Positions 1 to 6,552 of a stretch of 7,429 nt of DNA are shown here, one piece after another. The notes under the pieces were generated by a model. The model made no database searches. It saw only the letters and a program-made list of their open reading frames with translations, and had not been told where the DNA came from. The position numbers and the translations under genes are program-made. Origin of the DNA: an uncultured Clostridia bacterium (GTDB lineage Bacteria; Bacillota; Clostridia; Christensenellales; Borkfalkiaceae); assembly GCA_900557285.1 (NCBI GenBank), contig USSJ01000058.1, positions 1 to 7,429 on the forward strand, read 5' to 3'. The stretch's first letter is position 1; every line of letters starts with the position of its first letter.

Positions 1-443
1 TGCACTTTATCCAGATACGCGTGCATTTCGGAAGAGGGGTCGGATTGCAGTTCAAAGGCGGAAGATTTTTTTTCGATCAGGTTGGTTTCTTCGACGTCGA
101 GCCTGTAATAGTTTTCGTGTTCCGAATTCAGCATTTTGAAGAGGAAATTATCGCCGAACAGGTCGTTGAGTCTTTTCATTTTAGACTTTGTAATGTAAAA
201 ATCGCGGTGGCGGTAATCTTTGGTTTTCGGTTGAATGGAGTGGAAGTCTTCCGGACAGACGATGATCATGTCGCCTTCCTGTAACTGGCGCACGGAACCG
301 CCGTTGATCGAGCTGTTGGCGGTACCGCGGAGAATGATCGTCAGTTCGTAAAACGTATGCTTGTGAACGATGTTCGTATAGGAAAAGACGGACAATTTGG
401 AAAAAGGTGTGGCTTTGATTTCGTTTTCGGTATAAATCAGCAT
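1..443 (-). CDS. AraC-family transcriptional regulator, N-terminal sensor part (cut by window edge)
   Basis: Reading leftward from an ATG at 443-441, the minus strand stays open to the edge, giving 147 codons. The start has an AAGGAG ribosome site 8 nt upstream. The protein begins MLIYTENEIKATPFSKLS and contains the metal-cupin-like sensor pattern of AraC regulators: H27-K-H29 followed by TFYELTIILRG, then EGDMIIVCPEDFHSI with G57, D58, P64 and H68. In such regulators this half-barrel binds a sugar or other effector, and two C-terminal helix-turn-helix motifs bind DNA; that DNA-binding half would lie beyond the left edge and is not seen. The gene is divergent from the sugar-uptake operon and shares its control region, so it is probably the operon's own activator. 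Family confidence is high for the cupin; the AraC assignment rests on this pattern plus context. Confidence 0.85.
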   Translation of the reverse strand, partial: MLIYTENEIKATPFSKLSVFSYTNIVHKHTFYELTIILRGTANSSINGGSVRQLQEGDMIIVCPEDFHSIQPKTKDYRHRDFYITKSKMKRLNDLFGDNFLFKMLNSEHENYYRLDVEETNLIEKKSSAFELQSDPSSEMHAYLDKV

Positions 444-468
444 AAAGGTGACTCCTTATATGCTGTTT

Positions 469-497
469 ATTTTAACATCCGAGCGTAAAAAAGTCAA
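469..497 (-). promoter_or_regulatory. Sigma-A-type promoter of the AraC-family gene
   Basis: On the minus strand, TTGACT (497-492) and TAAAAT (474-469) are separated by exactly 17 bp, each matching five of six consensus positions. The expected transcription start is near 462, leaving an untranslated leader of about 20 nt before the ATG at 443. It lies about 11 bp from the direct repeats at 508-546, so a protein bound there could also repress or autoregulate this promoter. Confidence 0.7.
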
Positions 498-507
498 TAG
501 AGGAATC

Positions 508-546
508 ATAAAAAACGGTGTTTTTAGAATAAAAAACGACTTGTTT
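508..546 (+). promoter_or_regulatory. Candidate AraC-type operator: direct repeat with 21-bp period
   Basis: ATAAAAAACG occurs at 508-517 and again at 529-538, a spacing of 21 bp or two helical turns. Extending both copies to 18 bp keeps 14 identities (508-525 against 529-546), including a following T-rich stretch. The second extended copy covers the rightward -35 box at 541-546. Two direct half-sites one or two turns apart, with the proximal one touching -35, is the arrangement known for AraC-family activators such as AraC at araI1-I2. That the neighbouring AraC-type protein binds here is inference. Confidence 0.55.
511..525. repeat. Small inverted repeat in the divergent control region
   Basis: AAAAAC (511-516) and GTTTTT (520-525) form a perfect inverted repeat around GGT. 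It sits inside the first copy of the direct repeat. It could be a separate dimeric operator or simply follow from A-tract/T-tract composition; the direct repeat is the better explained signal. Confidence 0.4.
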
Positions 547-569
547 TGAGAGTGTACAGCGCTTATGAT
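541..569 (+). promoter_or_regulatory. Probable promoter of the sugar-uptake operon
   Basis: TTGTTT (541-546) and TATGAT (564-569) are 17 bp apart. The -10 matches five of six consensus bases but the -35 only three, as is common for promoters that need an activator. The expected start is near 576, giving a leader of about 30 nt before the ATG at 606. The direct repeats at 508-546 run up to and over the -35 box, which suits class II activation by the divergent AraC-type regulator. Confidence 0.55.
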
Positions 570-605
570 AGAAATATAAAGAACTTTGTAAGAGGAGTCC
601 GAGCA

Positions 606-1967
606 ATGAAAAAATTGTTGAAAAGGAGTTTAGCGATCATGAGTTCTGCGGGATTGTTTCTGGCGGTGGCAGGCTGTGGCGGAAAGGGTGAAGAGTCGGA
701 AAACAGGCCGATCACTGAGCCGAATCCGTATGATTTATTATCAATCGGGAATCTGCATATAGGGATGTGGGTAACTCCTCCGGCGGATCAGAGGACGCAA
801 GAGACGTTTGATGTTATGGCGGAATGCGGGATTAATTTTGTCAACGGATTCGAGTATTATGAAAGCGATGAAAACGGAATACGGGAAGCGTTGACATTTG
901 CGGAGAACAGCGGTCTGAAATTTTTGGTTGCGGATCGGCAGGTGACGGAAGCGATCAACGAATATGCGGTGACGCAGAATGCGCAGCTGATCGAAGATGC
1001 GATGTCGGCGATCGAAGCATATTATAATTATCCTGCATATGCAGGGCAGCTGCTGATCGACGAGCCGAACAGGAGCAAATTTGATACGGTCAACGCGTTT
1101 ATTGAAGCGTACGAGCAGAACTATCCCGGAAAGCAGTGGCACGTGAATATGTTCCCGAGCTATGCGGAGGGAGGTGCGGGCGTACCGTATCTGCAATACG
1201 TGGACGATTGGATGAATTTGGTGCAGCCGAACTATTATTCTTACGATTCGTATCCCTTGCTGGTGCCGGATGAAAACAATCCGTTTACGCGTTACGAAAT
1301 AGAGGATTATTATTACAATCTGGATGTGCTGAGGGCAAAGACGGCGGAGCGGAATATTCCGTTGTGGTCATTCATACAGACGTTGGGCATATCGGGAACG
1401 CCGGGGGTAGCGGACAAGCGGACGCCTTCGCGGGAGGATATACGCTGGCAGGTATTTACGAATCTTGCGTTCGGTGTAAAGGGAATACAATATTTTTGTT
1501 ACTGGACACCTGGCGGCGGCACGGAATCTTTCACGGACGCCCTGATCACGGCGGACGGGAAGAAGACGGAGCGTTACGATTATGTAAAGACTCTGAACGC
1601 GGAAATTCTGCAATTCGGGTCTCATTTGCTGCAATGCGATTCCAAGGGCGTGATCCTGAACGTTGCGAAACCTACGGAAGAGAGGTATAAACTTTACGAG
1701 GAAAGCCTGACGTCTTACGGAAAGATATCCTCCGTCAGCGGCGATGATGCTTTGGTGGGGTGTTTCCATAATCCTTATACAGGGGAGGACAGTGTGCTTG
1801 TCGTACCCACGACCCCGCGCGACAGTGCGGCCGTATCGTTGGCGATGGACGGGGTGCAGGAAGTCAAGGCATATGTGAACGGTCAGGTAAGCACGATGAA
1901 AGTGGAAAACGGTACATTGACGTTGAATATTGCAAAAGGCGATGCCGTTTATATCATTTATGAATAG
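606..1967 (+). CDS. Lipoprotein with glycoside hydrolase-like TIM-barrel domain
   Basis: The ATG at 606 is chosen because AGGAG (593-597) lies 8 nt upstream and the protein then begins with a proper signal, MKKLLKRSLAIMSSAGLFLA, ending in lipobox AVAGC with Cys24. A TTG 60 nt upstream would overlap the promoter and spoil the signal. The 453-residue product should be anchored outside the membrane. Residues about 50-340 look like a glycosidase-type barrel: IGMWVTPP (52-59), CGINFVNGFEYY, then LLIDEP with D152-E153-P154 where an acid/base residue could sit, PLWSFIQT (252-259), and NLAFGVKGIQYFCYWTP (286-302). Residues about 380-453 look like a small beta-sandwich ending in YVNGQ and a DAVYIIYE strand. 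I cannot name a CAZy family, and no clear nucleophile is visible at PLWSFIQT, so enzymatic activity is uncertain. It could instead be a glycan-binding barrel. It leads the operon, 14 nt before the binding-protein gene. Confidence 0.7.
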   Translation: MKKLLKRSLAIMSSAGLFLAVAGCGGKGEESENRPITEPNPYDLLSIGNLHIGMWVTPPADQRTQETFDVMAECGINFVNGFEYYESDENGIREALTFAENSGLKFLVADRQVTEAINEYAVTQNAQLIEDAMSAIEAYYNYPAYAGQLLIDEPNRSKFDTVNAFIEAYEQNYPGKQWHVNMFPSYAEGGAGVPYLQYVDDWMNLVQPNYYSYDSYPLLVPDENNPFTRYEIEDYYYNLDVLRAKTAERNIPLWSFIQTLGISGTPGVADKRTPSREDIRWQVFTNLAFGVKGIQYFCYWTPGGGTESFTDALITADGKKTERYDYVKTLNAEILQFGSHLLQCDSKGVILNVAKPTEERYKLYEESLTSYGKISSVSGDDALVGCFHNPYTGEDSVLVVPTTPRDSAAVSLAMDGVQEVKAYVNGQVSTMKVENGTLTLNIAKGDAVYIIYE

Positions 1968-1974
1968 AGAGGTG
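1967..1974 (+). promoter_or_regulatory. Ribosome binding site supporting a TTG start
   Basis: GAGAGGTG (1967-1974) overlaps the last base of the preceding stop codon and stands 7 nt before the TTG at 1982. It decides the start of the binding-protein gene, because no ATG near this point gives an intact signal peptide. Confidence 0.7.
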
Positions 1975-1981
1975 AAAAAAA

Positions 1982-3682
1982 TTGAGAAAATTTAGCAAGG
2001 TTTTGTGTGGACTGTTGAGTTTTGTATTTATGTTCGGGACATTGGCGGCGTGCAACCGTGGCGGGGACGAGGAACCGGTACGGAAGGATCAGACGCAGCT
2101 GACGATCGGCGTATTTGACGGCGGTCTCGGATCGGATTGGATTTACTCGATCAAAGAAGATTTTGAAGCAAAATACGCAGACGTATCCTTTGAATCCGGT
2201 AAAATGGGGGTTCAGCTGCGCGTATCGCCTTCGCGGTCTTTTACGCAGACGGGCATGGAATCGAACATAGACAGTTTCAAAGAAGAAGTGATATTTGCGG
2301 AAGGAGCCAATGCGCAGTATTTTGCTTCGAGGGGCAATTTTCTGGATATAACGGATGTCGTGACGCAGCCGTTGAATTATGATTTTGTGCGGCAGGAAAC
2401 GATGTCTGACGGAGAAACGGTGACGATCGAATCCAAAATGTCCGAAACGCAGAAAGATTATTTTTCGTCGGTGGACGGCAAATATTATGCTTTGCCGACG
2501 GCAGAAACATTTTACTGCATCGTCTACGATATTGAATTGTTTGAAGAGAACAATTGGTTTTTCCGTCCGGACGGCAGTTTTGTGACGAGCAAGACGGATG
2601 AACGTTCGGGAGGGCCGGACGGCAAAGCGGAAACGACGTATGACAACGGTCTGCCTGCCACCTATGAACAGTTCTTTCAGCTTTGCGAAAAGATCGCGGA
2701 GCAGGACGGCAAATACATTCCCGTCATGTGGGGCGGAAACGTGCAGGAATACGTGAGCAGTTTTCTGATGGCTTTGGCGGCGGATTATTCCGGGGTAACG
2801 CAGACGGAACTGAATTACAATTACAACGGTACGATGACCGAATACATCAGTTCCTTTGATTCGCAGGGAAATCCGGTCATATCGACCGATTCCGTGACGA
2901 TCACGGCGCAAAACGGATATGAGTTATACAAACAGCCGGGCCGTTATTATGCGTTGAAATTTTTGCAACAGCTGACATCCGACACGAGTTTTTACAATAA
3001 TCTGACGGCGACGAGCGGTTCGTTTACGCATAAAGACGCGCAAGGGCAGTTTGTTATGGGGAAATATCGTTCAAGCATGCAGCGCGTAGCCATGTTGCTG
3101 GACGGAAATTGGTGGCAGAGCGAAGCGAAGAGCGTGTTCAACGATCTGGTGGCGGAAGAAGGCGACGGTGCATCGGCGCAGAACCGTCAGTTCGGCATCA
3201 TGCCGCTTCCCAAAGCGACGGATACCACAGGCGACTATACGATTTTACAGAATACGGGCTACATCGGTTTCATTAACGGGAAAATCAGTGAGAGCAAAAA
3301 GGATCTTGCGAAGGCTTTCATGCAATATTGCTTTACGGACGCGGCATTGAAGGAATATACAAAGACGACCAATATCTGCCGTCCCGTGGAATATGATATG
3401 GGAGAGAGCTATAACGAGCTGAGTTCCTGGGGCAAAGCGATGGTAGACCTGCACGAAAACGCGAATTTTGCATTCCAGGATTCATCCAGCAAGATCATGC
3501 AGAATTACAGTACCGACCTTTGGTATTCGCCGAGATTGTGGCTTTCGACGGTGAACGGAAAGACGTACACCTATCCTTCCACGGCGATGATCAACGATAA
3601 GGTTACGGCGCAGGCGTATTTTGAAGGATTAAGCGCATATTGGACGGAAAGTGTCTGGAAGAACAAATTCCAGAATGTCTGA
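1982..3682 (+). CDS. Sugar ABC transporter substrate-binding lipoprotein (SBP family 1)
   Basis: This 566-residue protein should capture a sugar or oligosaccharide outside the membrane and deliver it to the two permeases encoded next. The TTG start gives the signal MRKFSKVLCGLLSFVFMFGT with lipobox LAAC and Cys24. Family 1 binding-protein traits are TIGVFDGG near residue 41 opening the first lobe, YYALPTAETFYCIVYD (168-183) followed by ELFEENNW, AMLLDGNWW (370-378), FGIMPLPK (404-411) and the tail region AKAFMQYCF near 443. It is longer than the usual 400-460 residues; extra sequence includes 193-226, a Gly/Asp-rich stretch with GGPDGKAETTYDNGLPATY, and a long C-terminal part after 470. The ligand cannot be inferred, though the permease pairing points to the CUT1 class (di- or oligosaccharides). 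The stop overlaps the next gene by 8 bp. Confidence 0.9.
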   Translation: MRKFSKVLCGLLSFVFMFGTLAACNRGGDEEPVRKDQTQLTIGVFDGGLGSDWIYSIKEDFEAKYADVSFESGKMGVQLRVSPSRSFTQTGMESNIDSFKEEVIFAEGANAQYFASRGNFLDITDVVTQPLNYDFVRQETMSDGETVTIESKMSETQKDYFSSVDGKYYALPTAETFYCIVYDIELFEENNWFFRPDGSFVTSKTDERSGGPDGKAETTYDNGLPATYEQFFQLCEKIAEQDGKYIPVMWGGNVQEYVSSFLMALAADYSGVTQTELNYNYNGTMTEYISSFDSQGNPVISTDSVTITAQNGYELYKQPGRYYALKFLQQLTSDTSFYNNLTATSGSFTHKDAQGQFVMGKYRSSMQRVAMLLDGNWWQSEAKSVFNDLVAEEGDGASAQNRQFGIMPLPKATDTTGDYTILQNTGYIGFINGKISESKKDLAKAFMQYCFTDAALKEYTKTTNICRPVEYDMGESYNELSSWGKAMVDLHENANFAFQDSSSKIMQNYSTDLWYSPRLWLSTVNGKTYTYPSTAMINDKVTAQAYFEGLSAYWTESVWKNKFQNV

Positions 3683-4646
3683 AACGGTTAAAAAAATGGA
3701 CGTTGAAAAAATCAGGCGAGTGTTTGCGAAGCGGCGGACGAAAGATCTTATCTTTTATTCTCTTTTGCTTGCGCTGCCGCTTCTGCAATTTTGTATCTTT
3801 TACGTTGGGGTCAATCTGAACTCGCTGTTGCTTGCGTTTAAAACTTATCGGGAAAACGATCAGTATGCCTGGGCGGGTTGGACAAATTTTGCGAATCTGT
3901 TCGAGAGTTTTTCTCTGCTGACGGTATTTCGCGTGGCGCTTGTCAATTCTCTGAAACTGTTCTTTATCGGGACGCTTTCCGGATTGATCTGCGGTCTGCT
4001 CTTTTCTTATTATATTTATAAGAAAGCGCTGCTGAGAAACTTTTTTAAAATTTTATTGTTTTTGCCCAGTATCATACCGAGCATTGCGCTGGTTTTGATG
4101 TTCAAGCAGATCGCGGACGGTGCGATCCCCGCATTGCTTGCGGAGATGGGAATCACGGCGCGCGGGCTTTTGGCAAATCCGGATACCACGTTCGGAACGA
4201 TCATATTCTACAATGTCTGGGTAGGATTCGGCGTGTCGATCCTGTTGTATGTAGGGGCGATGGAAAAAATACCGGAGGGCGTCGTGGAAGCGGCGGAGCT
4301 GGACGGTACGGGATATTTTCAGGAATTTATTTTCATAACCATTCCGCTGGTCTGGGATACGATGTCAACGTTTATTATTGTGGCGGTAGGCGGGATCTTT
4401 GTAAACCAGGCGAATATTTATGCTTTTTATTCGGACGCGGCGGAAGAATACGTGGTAACGATCGGGTATTATCTTTACAAAGAGACGGTCAAGACGGGTG
4501 CGGCGGCAGATTATCCTGTATTATCGGCATTCGGGATTCTTTTGTCGGTTATAACGATACCGCTCGTTTATGCGGTGAAATTCGTGCTCGGAAAGATCGG
4601 CCCGGCGACGGAAGAAAGGAGGCGTACTTTTGAAAGACAGAAGTAA
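3675..4646 (+). CDS. Sugar ABC transporter permease, MalF/UgpA type
   Basis: This is one half of the membrane channel of a CUT1 importer. Counting from the ATG at 3675 it has 323 residues. About six hydrophobic segments are visible, near 26-47, 91-115, 123-147, 175-197, 226-248 and 283-306. The cytoplasmic EAA loop that docks the ATPase is clear: EGVVEAAELDG (201-211) with Gly211, then FIFITIP ending at Pro224. Start choice is uncertain. The ATG at 3675 overlaps the previous stop by 8 bp, fitting translational coupling; a GTG at 3651 would add eight residues, and an ATG at 3696 would remove seven. None has a strong ribosome site; GGAAG at 3657-3661 is 13 nt upstream of the chosen ATG. The gene ends 17 bp inside the next permease gene. 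Confidence 0.9.
   Translation: MSETVKKMDVEKIRRVFAKRRTKDLIFYSLLLALPLLQFCIFYVGVNLNSLLLAFKTYRENDQYAWAGWTNFANLFESFSLLTVFRVALVNSLKLFFIGTLSGLICGLLFSYYIYKKALLRNFFKILLFLPSIIPSIALVLMFKQIADGAIPALLAEMGITARGLLANPDTTFGTIIFYNVWVGFGVSILLYVGAMEKIPEGVVEAAELDGTGYFQEFIFITIPLVWDTMSTFIIVAVGGIFVNQANIYAFYSDAAEEYVVTIGYYLYKETVKTGAAADYPVLSAFGILLSVITIPLVYAVKFVLGKIGPATEERRRTFERQK
4615..4622 (+). promoter_or_regulatory. Strong ribosome binding site for a TTG start
   Basis: AAAGGAGG (4615-4622) stands 7 nt before TTG at 4630 and lies inside the end of the first permease gene. Its strength and spacing fix the start of the second permease gene despite the rare codon. Confidence 0.8.
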
Positions 4647-5517
4647 GATCAAGGGCGGGTTCAATGTTGTCACGGCTCTGGTGTTCGCGCTTTTGATCGT
4701 ATATGCACTGACATTGTTTGTGCCGGCATTCTGGGCATTTTTTACCGCTTTCAAAGGAAATCTCGATTATCTGGAAAACCAGTTGAGTTTTCCGAAAATC
4801 TGGCACTTTGAAAATCTGATGACGGCGCTGGATTACTTTTATGTACCGATCAATACGGGATCGAATATCGTGACATATTATATCGAAAGCATGCTGCTTT
4901 TTTCAATTCTGTATTCGGTAGGCAGTGCGTTTTTCGCGGCGCTGGCGACCTGCATCGTGGCGTATGCGACGGCGCGGTTTGATTTTCGGTTCAATAAAGT
5001 GATTTACGGCATAGTGGTCGTCACAATGACGCTTCCCATCGTAGGCAATCTGCCTTCGGAACTGCAATTTCTTAAAACGCTCGGATTGTACGATACAATT
5101 TGGGGAATGTGGATCTGCAAAGCAAATTTTCTGGGGTTGTACTATTTGATTTTTTATGCGGCGTTCCGTTCGATCCCGAAAGATTTTACGGAAGCTGCCT
5201 ACATTGACGGGGCTTCGAATCTCAGGGTGTTGGTATCCATTGCATTTCCGCTTGTGGCGAGTACCTTCATGACGGTCATGCTGATCCGTTTTGTCGAATT
5301 CTGGAACGATTATACGGTAACGCTGACGTATATGCCGTCTATTCCCACACTGGCATACGGACTGTATGCTTACAGTTTTTCGACCGTGCCTGAAATCAGC
5401 AATACACCCATGCGTTTGGCGGGCTGTTTTATACTGATCATTCCTGTATTGGCGGTATTTATTGCCGGGCACAAGAGATTGATGGGAAATATTTCTATGG
5501 GCGGAATCAAAGAATAA
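4630..5517 (+). CDS. Sugar ABC transporter permease, MalG/AraQ type
   Basis: The second channel subunit, 295 residues from a TTG start fixed by AAAGGAGG at 4615-4622. The N-terminus MKDRSKIKGGF is short and basic, followed by a first membrane span at about 12-37. Further hydrophobic segments fall near 88-117, 123-145, 160-180, 202-225 and 262-281. The EAA loop reads IPKDFTEAAYIDGAS (182-196) with E188-A189-A190 and Gly194, continuing to FPLV with Pro207; this is the ATPase-docking motif. VEFWNDY (222-228) and PTLAYGLYAY are typical of MalG-type partners. The 17-bp overlap with the upstream permease implies coupled translation and roughly equal amounts. No ATPase gene follows, so a shared MsmX/MsmK-like ATPase encoded elsewhere is the likely energy source (inference from known CUT1 systems). 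Confidence 0.92.
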   Translation: MKDRSKIKGGFNVVTALVFALLIVYALTLFVPAFWAFFTAFKGNLDYLENQLSFPKIWHFENLMTALDYFYVPINTGSNIVTYYIESMLLFSILYSVGSAFFAALATCIVAYATARFDFRFNKVIYGIVVVTMTLPIVGNLPSELQFLKTLGLYDTIWGMWICKANFLGLYYLIFYAAFRSIPKDFTEAAYIDGASNLRVLVSIAFPLVASTFMTVMLIRFVEFWNDYTVTLTYMPSIPTLAYGLYAYSFSTVPEISNTPMRLAGCFILIIPVLAVFIAGHKRLMGNISMGGIKE

Positions 5518-5541
5518 ATTATAAAAAGCAAGGAGGAATTT

Positions 5542-6552
5542 ATGAAAAAGTCAGGTGTTGTTACGGTAGTTTCTCTGGTGTTGGCACTGGCATTGCTGTG
5601 CGGAATGCTTGTCGCCTGCAACAGTGAAAAAGCGTTTCAGTTAAACGAAACGCAGGTGGAGATGGAGCAGTATGAAGAATATACTTTGACTGCAAACAAA
5701 GAAGGCGAGATCGTCTGGGAGTCTTCCGATCCGAGGACGGTACGGGTGGAAGACGGGAAGCTGACATCCCTGAAGCTGGGCAATGCAACGATAACGGCTA
5801 CATTGGGAGAGGAAACGGCGACCTGTGAGGTGACGGTCAAGGTATCGAGCAAGGGCCGCGCGATCACGGTGGACCAGGAAGAAGTGACGGTAGCGATCGG
5901 AGGAACGCAGAAAATCAATGCGCAGCTGAAAGAAAACGGTACGCCGATCACGACGGCGCAGCTGGTGTGGACTTCGGACAATCCTTCCGCGGTGAGCGTA
6001 GACGGCAGCGGCACGCTGACGGGTGTGGCGAGCGGTTCGGCGACGATCACGATTTCGACGACATACAAGGGGCAGGCTCTTTCCAAAGAAGTGAAGGCGA
6101 CCTGTATCGATGACAGACATGAAGCCGTGGAGTTTGGTTTTGCAAGTGCGGACGGTACGCTGAAAGCGTATGAAGGGGATGTGACCGCCCTGGGATTTGC
6201 TGCGGGAACGCAAGTTACGGAATGGGAAAGCGCGACGCAAGACGGTTCTGCGATCTGGATCACAAAAGAGGATGCGGAGAGCTATGACAGGCTGGTTCTG
6301 GATATCGTCCTGACGGAAGGCAATGAAAGAAATATTACGGTAAACAATGCGGGCGCGGCGACCACGGGTTGCGGCGGTGTGATCGGAACGTACGTGAGAT
6401 CGGTGCTGTATCACAATGCAGACGATTGCCACACAGATCGAACCGAATACGGTTTATACGATGGTGGTGGATCTGCGCAAGGGCGGACAGGATGTTGCGG
6501 ACAGCAAGATCATGCTGGACATTCCGATGACGGCATATGTTGCGAACGGTGA
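5542..6552 (+). CDS. Big2-domain lipoprotein, 5' part of a frameshifted gene
   Basis: AAGGAGG (5530-5536) lies 5 nt before the ATG, 24 nt after the second permease gene. The signal MKKSGVVTVVSLVLALALL ends in lipobox LVAC with Cys26, so the protein is surface anchored. Residues 33-101 and 107-188 are two bacterial Ig-like group 2 (Big2) domains: the first has IVWESSDPRTVRVEDGKLTS and GNATITATLG, the second LVWTSDNPSAVSVDGSGTL and GVASGSATITIS. They commonly act as stalks or adhesive spacers. From about 195 a beta-rich module begins (YDRLVLDIVL at 249-258, RSVLYHNAD at 286-294) and then the reading frame breaks. The residues after about 295 are Gly/Cys/His-rich and unlike the rest, ending at a TGA at 6550; the true continuation is in the next frame. 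As written it makes a 336-residue protein with a spoiled end. A carbohydrate-binding role is inferred from context. Confidence 0.75.
   Translation: MKKSGVVTVVSLVLALALLCGMLVACNSEKAFQLNETQVEMEQYEEYTLTANKEGEIVWESSDPRTVRVEDGKLTSLKLGNATITATLGEETATCEVTVKVSSKGRAITVDQEEVTVAIGGTQKINAQLKENGTPITTAQLVWTSDNPSAVSVDGSGTLTGVASGSATITISTTYKGQALSKEVKATCIDDRHEAVEFGFASADGTLKAYEGDVTALGFAAGTQVTEWESATQDGSAIWITKEDAESYDRLVLDIVLTEGNERNITVNNAGAATTGCGGVIGTYVRSVLYHNADDCHTDRTEYGLYDGGGSAQGRTGCCGQQDHAGHSDDGICCER
6398..6430 (+). other. Frameshift junction inside the Big2 lipoprotein gene
   Basis: Before this point the coding frame is that of the ATG at 5542; after it, the sense continues one base further on. The downstream frame has stops at 6380 and 6395, so the switch must come after 6397. 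Comparison with the related module later in the protein places it between RSVLYHNAD and IATQIEPNT, most likely within 6418-6427. One extra base or two missing bases would both explain it; for example, restoring two bases would allow NADG followed by IATQIE. It may be a real mutation or a sequencing or assembly error. Confidence 0.75.

Noticed and set aside
21..284. Plus-strand open frame with a GTG start near the left edge
   Set aside because: It is the antisense shadow of the AraC-family gene, whose minus frame shows clear cupin motifs and a ribosome site.
553..569. Catabolite-control (cre-like) site around AGCGCT at 558-563
   Set aside because: Only the central six bases fit; the flanking arms match the palindromic consensus at about half of positions, so I do not call it.
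546..605. Upstream TTG start extending the first lipoprotein by 20 residues
   Set aside because: The TTG lies within the promoter, before the expected transcription start, and the extension would bury the lipoprotein signal; the ATG at 606 has a good ribosome site.
1958..2911. Long minus-strand open frame of 317 codons
   Set aside because: It is rich in Arg, His, Ile and Phe, as expected for antisense of a coding gene, and lies opposite a clear binding protein with a signal peptide and ribosome site.
5637..6432. Two overlapping minus-strand open frames opposite the Big2 gene
   Set aside because: Low-complexity antisense products without ribosome sites; the plus strand has recognisable Big2 domains.
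6398..6440. Programmed frameshift in the Big2 lipoprotein gene
   Set aside because: I see no slippery run, no internal ribosome-like stimulator and no adjacent in-frame stop; the zero frame runs on for more than 100 nt after the break, unlike known +1 sites.
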